A DNA stretch of 34,714 nucleotides from Stramenopiles sp. TOSAG23-2 (taxonomy: Eukaryota > Sar). Of this stretch, positions 8,979 to 20,100 are shown in pieces. Each line of letters starts with the position of its first letter. Position 1 is the first letter of the stretch. The translations under genes and the position numbers were made by a program. The DNA lies in contig LT649348.1 of assembly GCA_900128395.1 (NCBI GenBank), positions 1 through 34,714 of the forward strand, written 5' to 3'. The notes beneath the pieces were generated by a model. It saw only the letters and a program-made list of their open reading frames with translations. It was not told the origin of the DNA and searched no databases.

Positions 8979-11900
8979 ATGAACGTTTCTGGTTCATCAA
9001 TGAATATGAATTCTAGAGGTAGTAGTAGGAATAATGATTCGATGATAAAATCAGGTTTAGGAATGGGTTCTACCCGTGATTCAAGGGCACAGGAAGCTAT
9101 ACGAATGAAAGATGAGCAATTAAGAATTTTAACAGATCAAAATTCACATTTATTAAAAAGTTTAGATCAAGTAGAAGAAGAAGCAAATACTATGCAATTA
9201 GAAAAACTTGCTGTTGAGGAGGAAGATAGAAAGTTACGTGATCAAAATTTTGAGCTGCAAAGTAAAGCCCGCGCTGCTGATGCGGCCATGAGAAAAGCAC
9301 AAGCAGAAATGGCTGATAAAGATAAACAATTGAAAATTATGACTGATCAAAATAGTGAATTATTACGTTTATTAGAAACGGAAGAAAGTCAAACGGCAAA
9401 GTTGGAAAAAGAAGGTTCTAGTTTAAGGGCTGATTTAGAAGGTTTACGATCGAAATATAGTAGTTTATTAACGACAGCAAAGACGCATGAGGAAATGGCT
9501 GCAAGAGCAGCGAGGGAAGGACAATTACGTGCGGAAGAATTGAGGTTATTACGTGCGGAAGTAGAACAATTAAGAGGACAAAATGCTGAAATGAGACGTA
9601 AAACACAAGTAGAAATTGAATCTTTACATGAACAGTTGCGTGTTAGAAAAGAAAAACAATATCATTTATTGGAAAAAATGCAAGCAGCAGAAGAATCGAA
9701 GCGACAAGCGGAAGATCAAGTTACAGCTATGGAAGAAAAATTACGCGCATTACATGCTCGTACAGTTGAATTAGAAACACAATTGCAAGTAGAAGCTCGT
9801 GCAAAACGAGCACAAATGGATGCAAATAAAGCATTATCAGTTGAAGGGGAAAATTTAGCAAATGCAAATCGTGATTTACAAGATCGATTGGAAAAAGCAG
9901 AGCAAGAACGTATGCGTATGGAAGCAGAGGCACGTGATAGTGGAGAGCAATTGCGAGAAATGGCAGAGAAGGTGTTCCAATTATTAGAACGTTTAAAATT
10001 AGCAGAGATTGGTAAAACAAAAGCTGTAGAAGCACTTAGGAAAAAAGAACAAGAATTAGTTGCACAAAAGAAGAAAAATAGTCGTTTATTAAAAGAAAGT
10101 ACAATGGAAGGTAAAGCACGTGTAAAAGCTGAATTGGATAAAAAGGTTTTAGTCGATCAAATCAGAGCATTGAAGAAGCATAATTCTGAATTATCATCGC
10201 GTTGCCGAGAGGAAGTTAAAGCAAAGTTAAAAGAACATGAAGATAAAAAACAAGCACAAGAAAAAATCAGAACATTAGGTGGACGTTTATCCTTTTTATT
10301 AAATAAATTGCAAAGTGATGAGGAAGCGAAGATTGTTGCAAGGGAGGAAATGAAAAAAATGGAAGCTCAATTACGAACATTATCAGAACGTAATAATGAA
10401 TTGTCTCAAAAATTAGGTGCAACTGGTGAAAGTAATCGTATCATAACGCATGCAATGCGTTTGAAACAGGAAGAATTACAAAATTTAGCAATTCGACACG
10501 ATGCATTAACAAGACAATTAAAAGATCGTGAAGCACAATTAGCTGGAAATCCATCTGCAAATGCAAACGAGGAGAAAGATGAGGAGGAGAAAGGGCAAGA
10601 TCAAGCAACAATTGATGAAGTACGTGCTCGTGGTGGGCGTGGACGTTTCTTTGTAGATGCAAAACCAACGCAAGGATTGTTATTGGTCGGTGCGAAGAAG
10701 AAAGGTGCGATTGAGTTAATGGATCGATTGCAAGTAAATCAATTTTTGAAACGTGCACAGAAAAGTGCACATTTCAAAGAAAGAATCATTGAAAAAATTG
10801 CACATTTACTTGGTTTATTAGCAGTTGAGGAGGAAGAGCGAACGCGTATCGTACGAGAAGGTGAGGATCGTGCAGACCAAGTGGACCATTTAGCAAGAAA
10901 AACTGGTTATTTACAAGAACGTCTACATATGGAAGAGGAAGCTAAACGACGTACGTTACTACGTTATGTACATAGTGTCAAAGAACATGCAACATCTGCC
11001 GCTGAAGCTGCTAGATTATCTGGCAAAACTGAAAATCAATTAAATGCTGGTACATTGCAATTACCAGAAAGTGGTATTGGCGATGAGGAAGTACATGCTC
11101 TTGCTGCATTGTTACGTGGTAATAAAAACGTAACTGAATTAAATTTAAGATCCAATCAAGTAACGGATGAAGGTGCTCGTGCATTAGGTGCAGTTTTAGC
11201 TGGCACTTGTGGCTTACGAACGATTGATTTACGTGAAAATAAAATAGGTAAAAATGGTATTAGGGGATTAGCGGAAGCGTTAGAACGTGCTGAACGGGTC
11301 AGGCATGTGTATGTACATGCTGGTGGTAAAATTGAAGCTCTCGGTACAGGTATGTGGGCTGCACCACGTGATGGTGGAGATGATGATCAAGGTGCAACAC
11401 CAACTGTCACAGTTGAAACTGTATGCGTATTAGATGTCCGTGATAATGATTCCAATTCACGCCATGAACCTATGTTAGATGATACGATGGGTGGAGCAAG
11501 TAACCCAGTATCGGTGCCAGAGACGCGTGGTAGAGGAGGAAGAGATAGTAGTAAAAAATGGGCTGAGAAGAGTAGCAGCAACAACAAAGGTAGTAAAACA
11601 CGACGTGTGAAAGAGGTTGGATCAAGTAAAAAAGGTAAACGTAGTCAAACTGCACCATCAAATAAACGTAGCAAAGATGCAAAAGAAAAGCGTCAAAAAC
11701 GACAACGAGAATTAGTTGAGCGTAGAATGGAAAAGCAACGAATAAAGCGTGAAAATAAAAAAAAGGAAGATAGATGGCAAGGTAGAGCAGGTGGAATGTC
11801 TGCAAAATCTCCACCACAAGAGAAAAGAACACATACACGTAAAAAACCATCTGGTAAAAATTTACCTCCATTACATAATAAAAATTTATCGGCATCTGCA

Positions 11901-12152
11901 CCACAATTAGGAAATAATAATGTAGAACAAAAAAATGATTATAGTAATCGTATAGAGTCAAAAACATTAGAACCAAATTCATTAGCTACTCATGTACAAC
12001 GTGCAAATAAAGCAGCGGAAGAAATATTAGCACCAATGGATGATAATACTAATATGAGAAGAACCGGTGGTGGTAGGAAGAAAAAAGATAAAAGTGGATT
12101 TAATGAAACATTGATGCGAAGTCCACTAATGCAACCTGCAAATAAATTTTAG
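8979..12152 (+). CDS. long coiled-coil protein with C-terminal leucine-rich repeats
   Basis: A 1057-residue intronless protein. Residues about 35-520 are almost continuous heptad-type coiled coil rich in Glu, Lys, Arg, Gln and Leu, with recurring phrases such as LRILTDQNSHLLK, LKIMTDQNSELLR and the related LRTLSERNNELSQ, so the coil is built from diverged units. A second helical region spans about 560-670. Residues about 690-785 form RNI-type leucine-rich repeats (VTELNLRSNQVTDEGARALG, LRTIDLRENKIGKNG). The tail from about 830 is Lys/Arg/Ser-rich and disordered. Proteins of this build are common in cilia, basal bodies and other microtubule scaffolds, so a flagellar or centrosomal role is likely but inferred. 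There is no signal peptide or membrane segment. Its codons look less AT-biased than those of the Asn-rich genes, perhaps because of Glu/Ala/Arg content. Confidence 0.88.
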   Translation: MNVSGSSMNMNSRGSSRNNDSMIKSGLGMGSTRDSRAQEAIRMKDEQLRILTDQNSHLLKSLDQVEEEANTMQLEKLAVEEEDRKLRDQNFELQSKARAADAAMRKAQAEMADKDKQLKIMTDQNSELLRLLETEESQTAKLEKEGSSLRADLEGLRSKYSSLLTTAKTHEEMAARAAREGQLRAEELRLLRAEVEQLRGQNAEMRRKTQVEIESLHEQLRVRKEKQYHLLEKMQAAEESKRQAEDQVTAMEEKLRALHARTVELETQLQVEARAKRAQMDANKALSVEGENLANANRDLQDRLEKAEQERMRMEAEARDSGEQLREMAEKVFQLLERLKLAEIGKTKAVEALRKKEQELVAQKKKNSRLLKESTMEGKARVKAELDKKVLVDQIRALKKHNSELSSRCREEVKAKLKEHEDKKQAQEKIRTLGGRLSFLLNKLQSDEEAKIVAREEMKKMEAQLRTLSERNNELSQKLGATGESNRIITHAMRLKQEELQNLAIRHDALTRQLKDREAQLAGNPSANANEEKDEEEKGQDQATIDEVRARGGRGRFFVDAKPTQGLLLVGAKKKGAIELMDRLQVNQFLKRAQKSAHFKERIIEKIAHLLGLLAVEEEERTRIVREGEDRADQVDHLARKTGYLQERLHMEEEAKRRTLLRYVHSVKEHATSAAEAARLSGKTENQLNAGTLQLPESGIGDEEVHALAALLRGNKNVTELNLRSNQVTDEGARALGAVLAGTCGLRTIDLRENKIGKNGIRGLAEALERAERVRHVYVHAGGKIEALGTGMWAAPRDGGDDDQGATPTVTVETVCVLDVRDNDSNSRHEPMLDDTMGGASNPVSVPETRGRGGRDSSKKWAEKSSSNNKGSKTRRVKEVGSSKKGKRSQTAPSNKRSKDAKEKRQKRQRELVERRMEKQRIKRENKKKEDRWQGRAGGMSAKSPPQEKRTHTRKKPSGKNLPPLHNKNLSASAPQLGNNNVEQKNDYSNRIESKTLEPNSLATHVQRANKAAEEILAPMDDNTNMRRTGGGRKKKDKSGFNETLMRSPLMQPANKF

Positions 12153-12417
12153 TAAAAAAGTTTTTTATAATATATATTACGAGTACATGTATAATACGAA
12201 GTGCATAGTATCAATATCATATTATACGTACATGCATAATTAAGAGAGAGAGGATATCTTGTATGTCATAGTATGAATACATTTATTATACTCCCAACAA
12301 TTATCATATCATATGTATCATATCATACTTCGGTATTAAATAAAATAAATTACATTTACACACACAACGAAAACACTTTTTCTCTCGTACGAATATATTT
12401 TATCAGAGGATATTTTT
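12153..12417. other. convergent intergenic spacer
   Basis: 265 bases lie between the 3' ends of the coiled-coil gene (plus) and PWP1 (minus). The spacer contains imperfect inverted TACATGTATAATA / TATTATACGTACATG segments at about 12185-12235 and an AATAAA-like stretch near 12340. A 72-codon frame at 12273-12491 is low-complexity and overlaps the PWP1 end; it is not a gene. Confidence 0.5.
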
Positions 12418-14028
12418 TTAATTTTTACTCTTTTTCTTTTTTTTCTTTTTTTTCTTCTTTCCTGATGATGATGAAGTACTTGTTGTATTAGAAGCACCAT
12501 CAGTCGTCGTCATCATCATTGAATTATTATTAGTAGTATTGTCACTATTACTATTCGCTGTTTGTTGAGTTGGTAAAAATGGTAAATTTGCATTTAATGT
12601 TGGTGTTGGTGCAGCTTTGATTCGTGAAGAAAATTTACGTTCAATACTAGTTTGCTCTGATGTATCCCACAAAGCAATTTGACCTTTTGAACCACCAACA
12701 GCTAGAACATATGGATCATTCATGAAAAATTGTCCACATAATAAATCTCCCACACCCATTGATTTTGATGTTACACATGTTGGTCTTCCATCTTGAATAT
12801 CCCATAACTTGACTGTCTTATCTATTGATACGGTGCCCATAAAACCAGGCACCATTGAACTAAATGTAACTGATGAACATGCACTTTCATGTGCTTGTAA
12901 AGTGAAAATTGGAGACGTAATATTCCTAGCATCATAAAGGTATACTGCACCATTTTCGCAACTAGCGGCAAATTGTGCAGGATTGTGTGGATTCCATTGT
13001 ATAGATTCAATATCACTTGTTACTGTACATTTCGATCCAAGTTCTATTTGTCTTACATCTAATACGGCAATGTTTTTATCAAATGCACCTGTTGCAAGTA
13101 CTGTTTGCTCTAACGGATGCCACACTGCAGCTTGCACTTTGTCACTATGGTGTTTCATCGTCATCAAACAACTAGATGTAGTTGTATCCCATAGTTTAAC
13201 AGTTTTATCAGCAGATCCACTAGCAAGTACATGACGTTGTTGTGTATTCCATGATAAACACATAATTGCATCCATATGACTACCAGCTTTAAATGGTTGT
13301 GATAATCTGCTTCTTCTACTTGGACTGTTTTGCCCAGCATTTGTATCTCTCCCACCAAGTGTTACTACAGGTCCTAACGCTTCTATTACATCTAAATTCC
13401 AAATTTCAATTTCAGGTTTAAATGTTCCTATTGCGCAAAAATTTCCATTGCCTAATTGTTTCGTACCTTGTGTAGTTGTTGTTACGTCGGACGGGTTACC
13501 ACCCACCCAAGCTAGACATAATGGGAAAGCACTTAACGTAATATCATGATGAACGTACAAGTTACCAGTTTCTTCGTCGTATACATAAACTTCCAATGAA
13601 CTGAAATCATCCTCTGTCCTTGTCGCTAATAAGATAGCATCAGTGTCTTTAATTTGTTTATCATCCTCCTCTTCGTCATCTTCTTCTACTTCATTTGGTA
13701 AAGTAATATAATTATCTTCCGCTTGATATACTGTGTCATCTCCCATCATGCCCATATTATCATCATCATCATAATCATCCATATTCAAATCAGCTGGTAA
13801 TTCATCATTACCAGTACTATTATTATCATTGTTGCTATTGTTATTATTTGCACCTTGGGTAATTAACGTTTGTGGCAATCCTGCATTATTATTATTATTG
13901 TTGTTTGATGGTTGTCCTTCCTGTTCTGCTGCATCTCGTATTGCTTGTTCCTCCTCAGGTGTCATTTCATATTTAATTGGTTCTTTTGCTGCTGCACCTT
14001 TTGGTACCCATGCAACTGCCGATATCAT
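12418..14028 (-). CDS. PWP1: PWP1, WD40-repeat ribosome-biogenesis factor
   Basis: A 536-residue protein, slightly longer than the human PWP1 of about 500. It opens with the family-typical MISAVAWVPKGAAA, then a Glu-rich stretch, an Asn-rich insert (about 41-75) and an acidic segment (about 83-124). A WD40 propeller runs from about 130 to 465, with clear WD ends at 280-281, 409-410 and 454-455 and strand motifs such as LASGSADKTVKLWD and GTVSIDKTVKLWD. The C-terminus is Ser-rich followed by a run of ten lysines, likely a nuclear/nucleolar signal. PWP1 acts in the nucleolus in ribosomal RNA transcription and pre-60S assembly, and binds histone H4 in animals. It is divergent from MDN1, another 60S assembly factor. 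The frame is intact, without introns. Confidence 0.96.
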   Translation of the reverse strand: MISAVAWVPKGAAAKEPIKYEMTPEEEQAIRDAAEQEGQPSNNNNNNNAGLPQTLITQGANNNNSNNDNNSTGNDELPADLNMDDYDDDDNMGMMGDDTVYQAEDNYITLPNEVEEDDEEEDDKQIKDTDAILLATRTEDDFSSLEVYVYDEETGNLYVHHDITLSAFPLCLAWVGGNPSDVTTTTQGTKQLGNGNFCAIGTFKPEIEIWNLDVIEALGPVVTLGGRDTNAGQNSPSRRSRLSQPFKAGSHMDAIMCLSWNTQQRHVLASGSADKTVKLWDTTTSSCLMTMKHHSDKVQAAVWHPLEQTVLATGAFDKNIAVLDVRQIELGSKCTVTSDIESIQWNPHNPAQFAASCENGAVYLYDARNITSPIFTLQAHESACSSVTFSSMVPGFMGTVSIDKTVKLWDIQDGRPTCVTSKSMGVGDLLCGQFFMNDPYVLAVGGSKGQIALWDTSEQTSIERKFSSRIKAAPTPTLNANLPFLPTQQTANSNSDNTTNNNSMMMTTTDGASNTTSTSSSSGKKKKKKKKKKSKN

Positions 14029-15252
14029 AATGTTGTTCTTATTATTATTTTGGAAAGTTGTTATTTATAATTAGATTATATATATATATTCAATTATGAT
14101 TCAGCTTAGCTATATAGATATATATATAGATCGATATATATTATTACTTTCTCATTTCTATCCGTCCTTGTTCCTCCCTTTCTCCTACACACTTCTTATC
14201 CGTATAAGTACACAAGATGAAATATATATATTTTCGCGATTCTGGTGGACTAGTTGTACTTGTTACAGTATGAATCAATAAAATTGTATTTAATAATATT
14301 TAGCATATGCATATAATCCCTGGTAGTGATGATAATCAAGTCTTGATAGGGGTGATTTCTTATATATTTTCGCGAGCGAAATAAATAATTCTGGTGGACT
14401 AGTTGTACTTGTTACAGTATGAATCAATAAAATTGTATTTAATAATATTTAGCATATGCATATAATCCCTGGTAGTGATGATAATCAAGTCTTGATAGGG
14501 GTGATTTCTTACTCAGAGGACGAGAAAACGTGAAGGCATTTTTTGAGTGTCTAATGTTACTGTTTCCTTAACACATATAATAATATTATATATAATAGGA
14601 CTATACTTTCTATTTATTTAAGGAAATAGTAAAAATATTGGTCGCTTTTCTCGTCATTAGATTTCTGGTCGAAGTAAATGTGCAAATTGGATGGATAGAA
14701 AAGGTTGTAAGGAATTGAGGAAGAAAATGGATCGAGAAAAAGTGGTTTGAATGCGGAAATTTATCAGATATTCGTTGTCTTTTTCTGAAATTATGGAAAT
14801 ATAATAACCATTCTTATTAATAATAATCTCCCTGTTATAGTATATGTAAGTACGATGAAATGCGAATTTAAATCAATATTCACTATACTCTAATTTTCAT
14901 GATATCCAGGATATCAATATTGGAATTTTTAATCAGAAAAATGGACGCCCATCATTAACATGTGCCAATAATTATTACAACAATTGTCCATAAATTAGTA
15001 TAAATATTTTATTAGTATTATTATTTTTGTTATCCAATAATCCGAATAGATTTAAAGTAGATCATCTTTTTTTTTTTTGAGAAAAAGAATTTTTTGTGAA
15101 AAGATAGATACATATATACAGTGTAATTATCAGATTATTTGGAAGATAGATTATATATACATACAGATAAGTATAATAACATTGTGTTGCTTTTCTGCTT
15201 TTTTTTTTCATTTTTTCAATAAAATTACAATTATTAAATTTATACATCGAAA
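14029..15252. promoter_or_regulatory. shared divergent upstream region of PWP1 and MDN1
   Basis: 1224 bases separate the start codons of PWP1 (14028, minus) and MDN1 (15253, plus). The region must contain both promoters and leaders. It holds TA-rich microsatellite DNA near 14070-14130, a 123-bp direct duplication (14240-14362 and 14389-14511), and T-rich tracts immediately before MDN1 (about 15067-15079 and 15200-15220). I see no further gene. The frame on the minus strand at 15062-15460 runs into MDN1 and looks like a chance frame. Confidence 0.6.
14240..14511. repeat. 123-bp direct duplication in the PWP1-MDN1 intergenic region
   Basis: Bases 14240-14362 and 14389-14511 are the same sequence (starting TTCTGGTGGACTAG, ending GGTGATTTCTTA), separated by 26 bases. 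The shared ATATTTTCGCGA just before each copy shows that the duplicated unit was a little longer. The second copy has an extra 13 or so bases (GCGAAATAAATAA) between that tract and the main block. Confidence 0.95.
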
Positions 15253-17107
15253 ATGAAATTAATACAATATGTGAAACGAATGAAATTATTGAAAGAGGAA
15301 CTCCCAACAACCATTTTTGAAAATGAACAACGTTTATTATTTGTTGTGAATTTACATGAATTTTTATCAAGCGATTTGAAGTACGTACCATCAAGTAATG
15401 CGCTTGATGCAAGTCTTGATGCATTGTCATCGCTTTTATTATTGCATCCTCAATATACATTAACTATTGCAAAATTATTTTTACCAATTATACCTGAATT
15501 GGTAGCTCGTAAATTAAATATTACAACATCCGCTGAACACATTGATAATAATAATAATACTAATAATAAATCAAATTGGAACACATCAGAAAAGGAGACG
15601 ATTGCTCTTACGTTGAGTTTACTTTTACCAATAGTGCCTCAATTATCAACGATCACTCTTAACTATTTTAAAATGTCAAAGACAAGTATTTTTCAACGGT
15701 TGATAGATTATGAAAATGAACAAAAATCAACTATTGAACAATTATTATTACAATTAAATGTTAATGAAAGTAATAATGACAATAATGATATACAACGACA
15801 GGAAATACTACAAGGTGTATTGAAAATTTGTCGTGCAACTTATAATTTATTATCCTTTAATCCAGCGTTATTTCGTTCTATTTGGAATTGGGCGCCAATT
15901 TTTGTATGTGCTACTCGTGCAGATACGTTATATGGATGGTATGCAGCTAGATCATCAACAATTATTTTACGTATTCCACAAATGGATCGTAGGAAATATT
16001 GGAAAAAACTGGGATACAATTTAAATCATTTTAGTAATAATAATAATAATAATAATAACAACAACAGCAGCAGCAACAACAACAACCACAACGATCATCC
16101 AGAAAACGATAACAATAACCAAATGATATTGGATGAAGATGTTAATGAAAATGAAATAAACAATTATAATAATAATAATAGTAATAGCATATATGACATT
16201 ACAAGTAGATCTTATTCAACAGAGAAGACGGAAATATTCAAGTTTTCATCATTGGATAATAATATCAACAATGAAAACAATCAGATACATAATAATAATG
16301 AAACTAATGACAAATTAAATTTTAATATAAATCACGTTTTACCTGGCGTGTTGCTTCATAAAAGCTTGTTCAACATGTTTGGTATGTTATTTCCTAGAAA
16401 AGATCGTATTGATAATAAGAAGAAGAATGCAAATACTGGTGTACAAAGTAAATTAATTATGGCACGAACAACAGTGAAAAATTTACAAAATTTAGCAACT
16501 GCATTGTGTCAAAATCAACCAATTCTTTTAATTGGATCGCCTGGGTCTGGAAAAACTGCTATTTTACGCGAAATAGCGCGCATGGCAGGACAATTTGATA
16601 TGATTGAATTGCATTTAGATAGCCAAATAGATAGCAAAACTCTCCTTGGTACATATGTATGCACGGACGTGCCAGGAGAATTCAAATGGCAACCAGGTGC
16701 GTTGACACAAGCATTAACAAAAGGTCTATGGGTTGTCATTGAAGATATTGATCGTGCACCATTTGAAGTATTGTCTGCATTAGTACCATTGTTAGAGACT
16801 CGTAAAATACTTTTGCCAGGACGGGGTGAAGTCATTGAAGCTGCGCCTGGATTTAGATTATTTGCAACGTATTCAACAACGAATGAGAGTGGTGAAATAA
16901 ATTTATATGGTGGAACTGGGGAATTGTTGAAAAATTTTTGGACAAAAGTAAAATCAGAAGCTTTGCCATTAGATGAAGTAACATATGTATTAACAAAGCT
17001 TCATCCAAACATTCCTGAAAATATTATGAATCGTATTATACAAACATTTTCTGTATTATCTGAAAATAATTTTAGTAGTAATGACATTTTCAATGAAAAT
17101 ATGAATG

Positions 17108-17140
<33 letters not shown>

Positions 17141-20100
17141 TGAACAACAACAAGAAACAAAACATAGAGATGCATAAACTGCATTTAACTCGTTCCATAT
17201 CATTGCGCGATATTATTAGATGGACAAATCGTATAGTATTTGCGCAACATATTCGAAGACAAGCAAATAATGCTTCGTATCAAACGGAGCAAGAAAGATT
17301 TTCAATCGTAATTGAAGCAATGGATCTTTTTTGTGCACCAATTCGATCCTTTCATGAACGTTTGCATATGTCTAAAATTATTGGACGTATATGGTCCGTT
17401 CAAGAATCAAATATTGCACGACGACTTGAAAGTGACAAACCAACATTGTTTGCAGATATGCATGAAATTGCAAGCAAGGGTAAAGGTATTGTTACTATCG
17501 GAAGAGTTGGACTTGATGTTTTAAATTCAAATGTTGCTGTAAGAAAAAATAATGGAACCTTTGCTTTAACTGGTCAAGCATCTAGACTACTTGAACAATT
17601 GGCGGTATGTGTGAAGACGGTAGAACCCGTTTTACTAGTTGGGGAGACTGGTTGTGGTAAGACAACCGTAATTCAAAGTCTAGCTGATCGCTTGGGTCAA
17701 GAACTAGTGGTACAAAATTTAAATATTCAAAGCGATAGTAGTGAATTATTAGGTGGTTATAAACCAGTTGAATTACGAGAAATTGCCAGGCCACTTTATA
17801 TGGAGTTTCTCGATTTATTTCAAGATACTTTTGATGTAAATAAAAATATGAAATTTTTAACTATCATGAAACGTGAGTTTGAGAACCAAAATTGGAGTAA
17901 AATTATAAGAGGTTTTCTACAAGGTGTTAAAATGAGTGAAGTATTTTTCTCCAAGCTTGCTGAAAATAGTACGGTTAGTAACAGTGGTAGCGGCAATAAT
18001 AATAATAATAATAACAACAACAACAACAACGGTAGTGATACTGGTTTAATAATGATACCACAGAAAGTAGTTAATAATGGAGCAAGTGATAAAGCCAAAA
18101 GCAAAAAACGTCCAAGAATCCCTGATGATAATATTGATAATGAAAATTTAAAAAAGAAAAAATCCCGTTTGTCCTCATCAAACAATAATCGTGACGACGA
18201 AAAAAGTACGAGAAAAAGCACGAATAAAAATAGAAAAAATATCACAAGTCTTGAATTACATTGGAAGGAATATAAAGAAAAAGTTGAAAAGTTTAAGATT
18301 CAGAAAGAACAAGTTGAAAATAGTTTTGCATTTGCATTTGTTGAAGGTGCGTTGGTAAAGGCTTTACAAAGTGGTACTTGGATTTTATTGGATGAAATTA
18401 ATTTGGCATCCGCGGAAACATTACAACGATTAGCTAGTATTTTGGACAATCCTGAAGGAACTTTATCATTAACAGAAAAAGGGGATGTTGATGTATTGGT
18501 GCGTCATCCTAATTTTAGGATATTTGCAGCCATGAACCCTGCAACAGATGTTGGAAAGCGAGATTTGACTCCAGCGTTACGTCATAGATTTACTGAAATA
18601 TATGTAGATGAGTTAAGAGCTGAAAGTGATTTACAACTGGTATGTCAAAAATATCTTGACGGTATGGAAGGTGTTCCAATTGCTAAAATTGTAGAATTTT
18701 ACTTGAAAGCAAAAGATTGGGCATTAAAAGATTTAATGGATGGTGCCGGGCGATCGCCTCATTACAGTCTGCGTACTTTGTGTCGAGCACTAGAAGCTAC
18801 TCGTCTATTTTTTAATCGTGGTTATAGGCTTGAAAGAGCCTTATACGAAGGTTTTTCGATGAGTTTTGTGACGCAACTGGAGGAAAAATCAATGGCAAAA
18901 GTTTTAAAGGAAATCAAGAAGCGATTTTGTGAAAAATTACGCTCGAAAGTCTTAAAGGAGGCACCTCGAAGACCACGACAACCAAAAGATGCCGAGTGGA
19001 TTCGATGTCAAAATTTCTGGATAGAGCAAGGTTCTGTAGAGCCAGTTGACTGGGCTGATGCGGTCAATGGTGTTCAAAAATTCGTGGTAACTGACTCAGT
19101 TGCTGTGAATCTGCAGCGCTTAGCACGTTGTTTAAGTGCTAAACGCTACCCTGTCCTTTTGCAAGGTCCAACGTCTAGTGGGAAGACAACTTTAGTTTCA
19201 TATATGGCAGCATTCACTGGACACAAATGTGTACGAATAAATAATCATGAACATACAGATTTACAAGAGTACATTGGGAGTTACGTAACTAGTGAGACTG
19301 GGAAACTGACTTTCAAAGAAGGCTTGCTGGTACAAGCAGTTAGGGAAGGCTGGTGGATTATTTTGGATGAATTAAATCTTGCTCCATCAGAAGTTTTAGA
19401 GGCATTAAATCGTTTGTTAGATGATAATAGGGAATTGTTCATTCCAGAAACTCAAGAACTTGTTAAACCGCATAAAGATTTCATGCTTTTCGCAACACAA
19501 AATCCACCAGGATTGTACGCAGGAAGAAAAGTTTTATCAAGGGCATTTCAAAATAGATTTCTAGAACTTCATATTGGAGATCTCCCAAACAATGAATTAA
19601 GCATCATAATCAATAAACGTTGTGGTCTAGCACCACGACATTGTAATATTATGATTGAAGTGATGAAGGAATTACAACAAGTACGGCAAGAAAGTCAGAT
19701 ATTTGCTGGAAAACACGGGTTCATTACAACAAGAGATTTATTAAGGTGGGCAAACAGGCAACCAGCAATGGAGAAAGAATTGGCGGAACATGGTTTCATG
19801 TTACTTGGTGAAAGGCTACGTCGAGAGAGTGAAAAAGAAACTGTTCGAAAAGTTTTAGAAAAACATTGTAAAACTACACTTGACATTGATGAAATGTATG
19901 AAAGAAAATATAAAGAGTTAATGGAGGATGATGATAATATGATTAACAAGGAAAAAATAAGCATTGATTCCATCAGCATGACAACCGCTTTGAAGCGCCT
20001 GTTCGTGTTGATGTCTGCATGCATAACAACAAAAGAGCCGGTTCTGTTGGTCGGAAATACTGGATGTGGTAAAACAACAGTATGCCAATTGTTGTCAATG

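Noticed and set aside
9418-11982. Long minus-strand frames opposite the coiled-coil gene
   Set aside because: They are antisense shadows of a Glu/Lys/Leu-rich coding region, hydrophobic by composition, and the plus-strand frame is clearly the real gene.
12273-12491. 72-codon plus-strand frame between convergent genes
   Set aside because: Phe/Tyr/Ser-rich low-complexity reading that overlaps the lysine-rich C-terminus of PWP1; no sign of selection as protein.
15062-15460. 132-codon minus-strand frame overlapping the MDN1 start
   Set aside because: It runs antisense into conserved N-terminal MDN1 coding sequence and through T-tracts of the leader; lysine and tyrosine content follows base composition.
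16515-16835. 106-codon minus-strand frame opposite the MDN1 AAA1 module
   Set aside because: It lies entirely opposite the Walker A and Walker B segments of AAA1, which must be coding on the plus strand.
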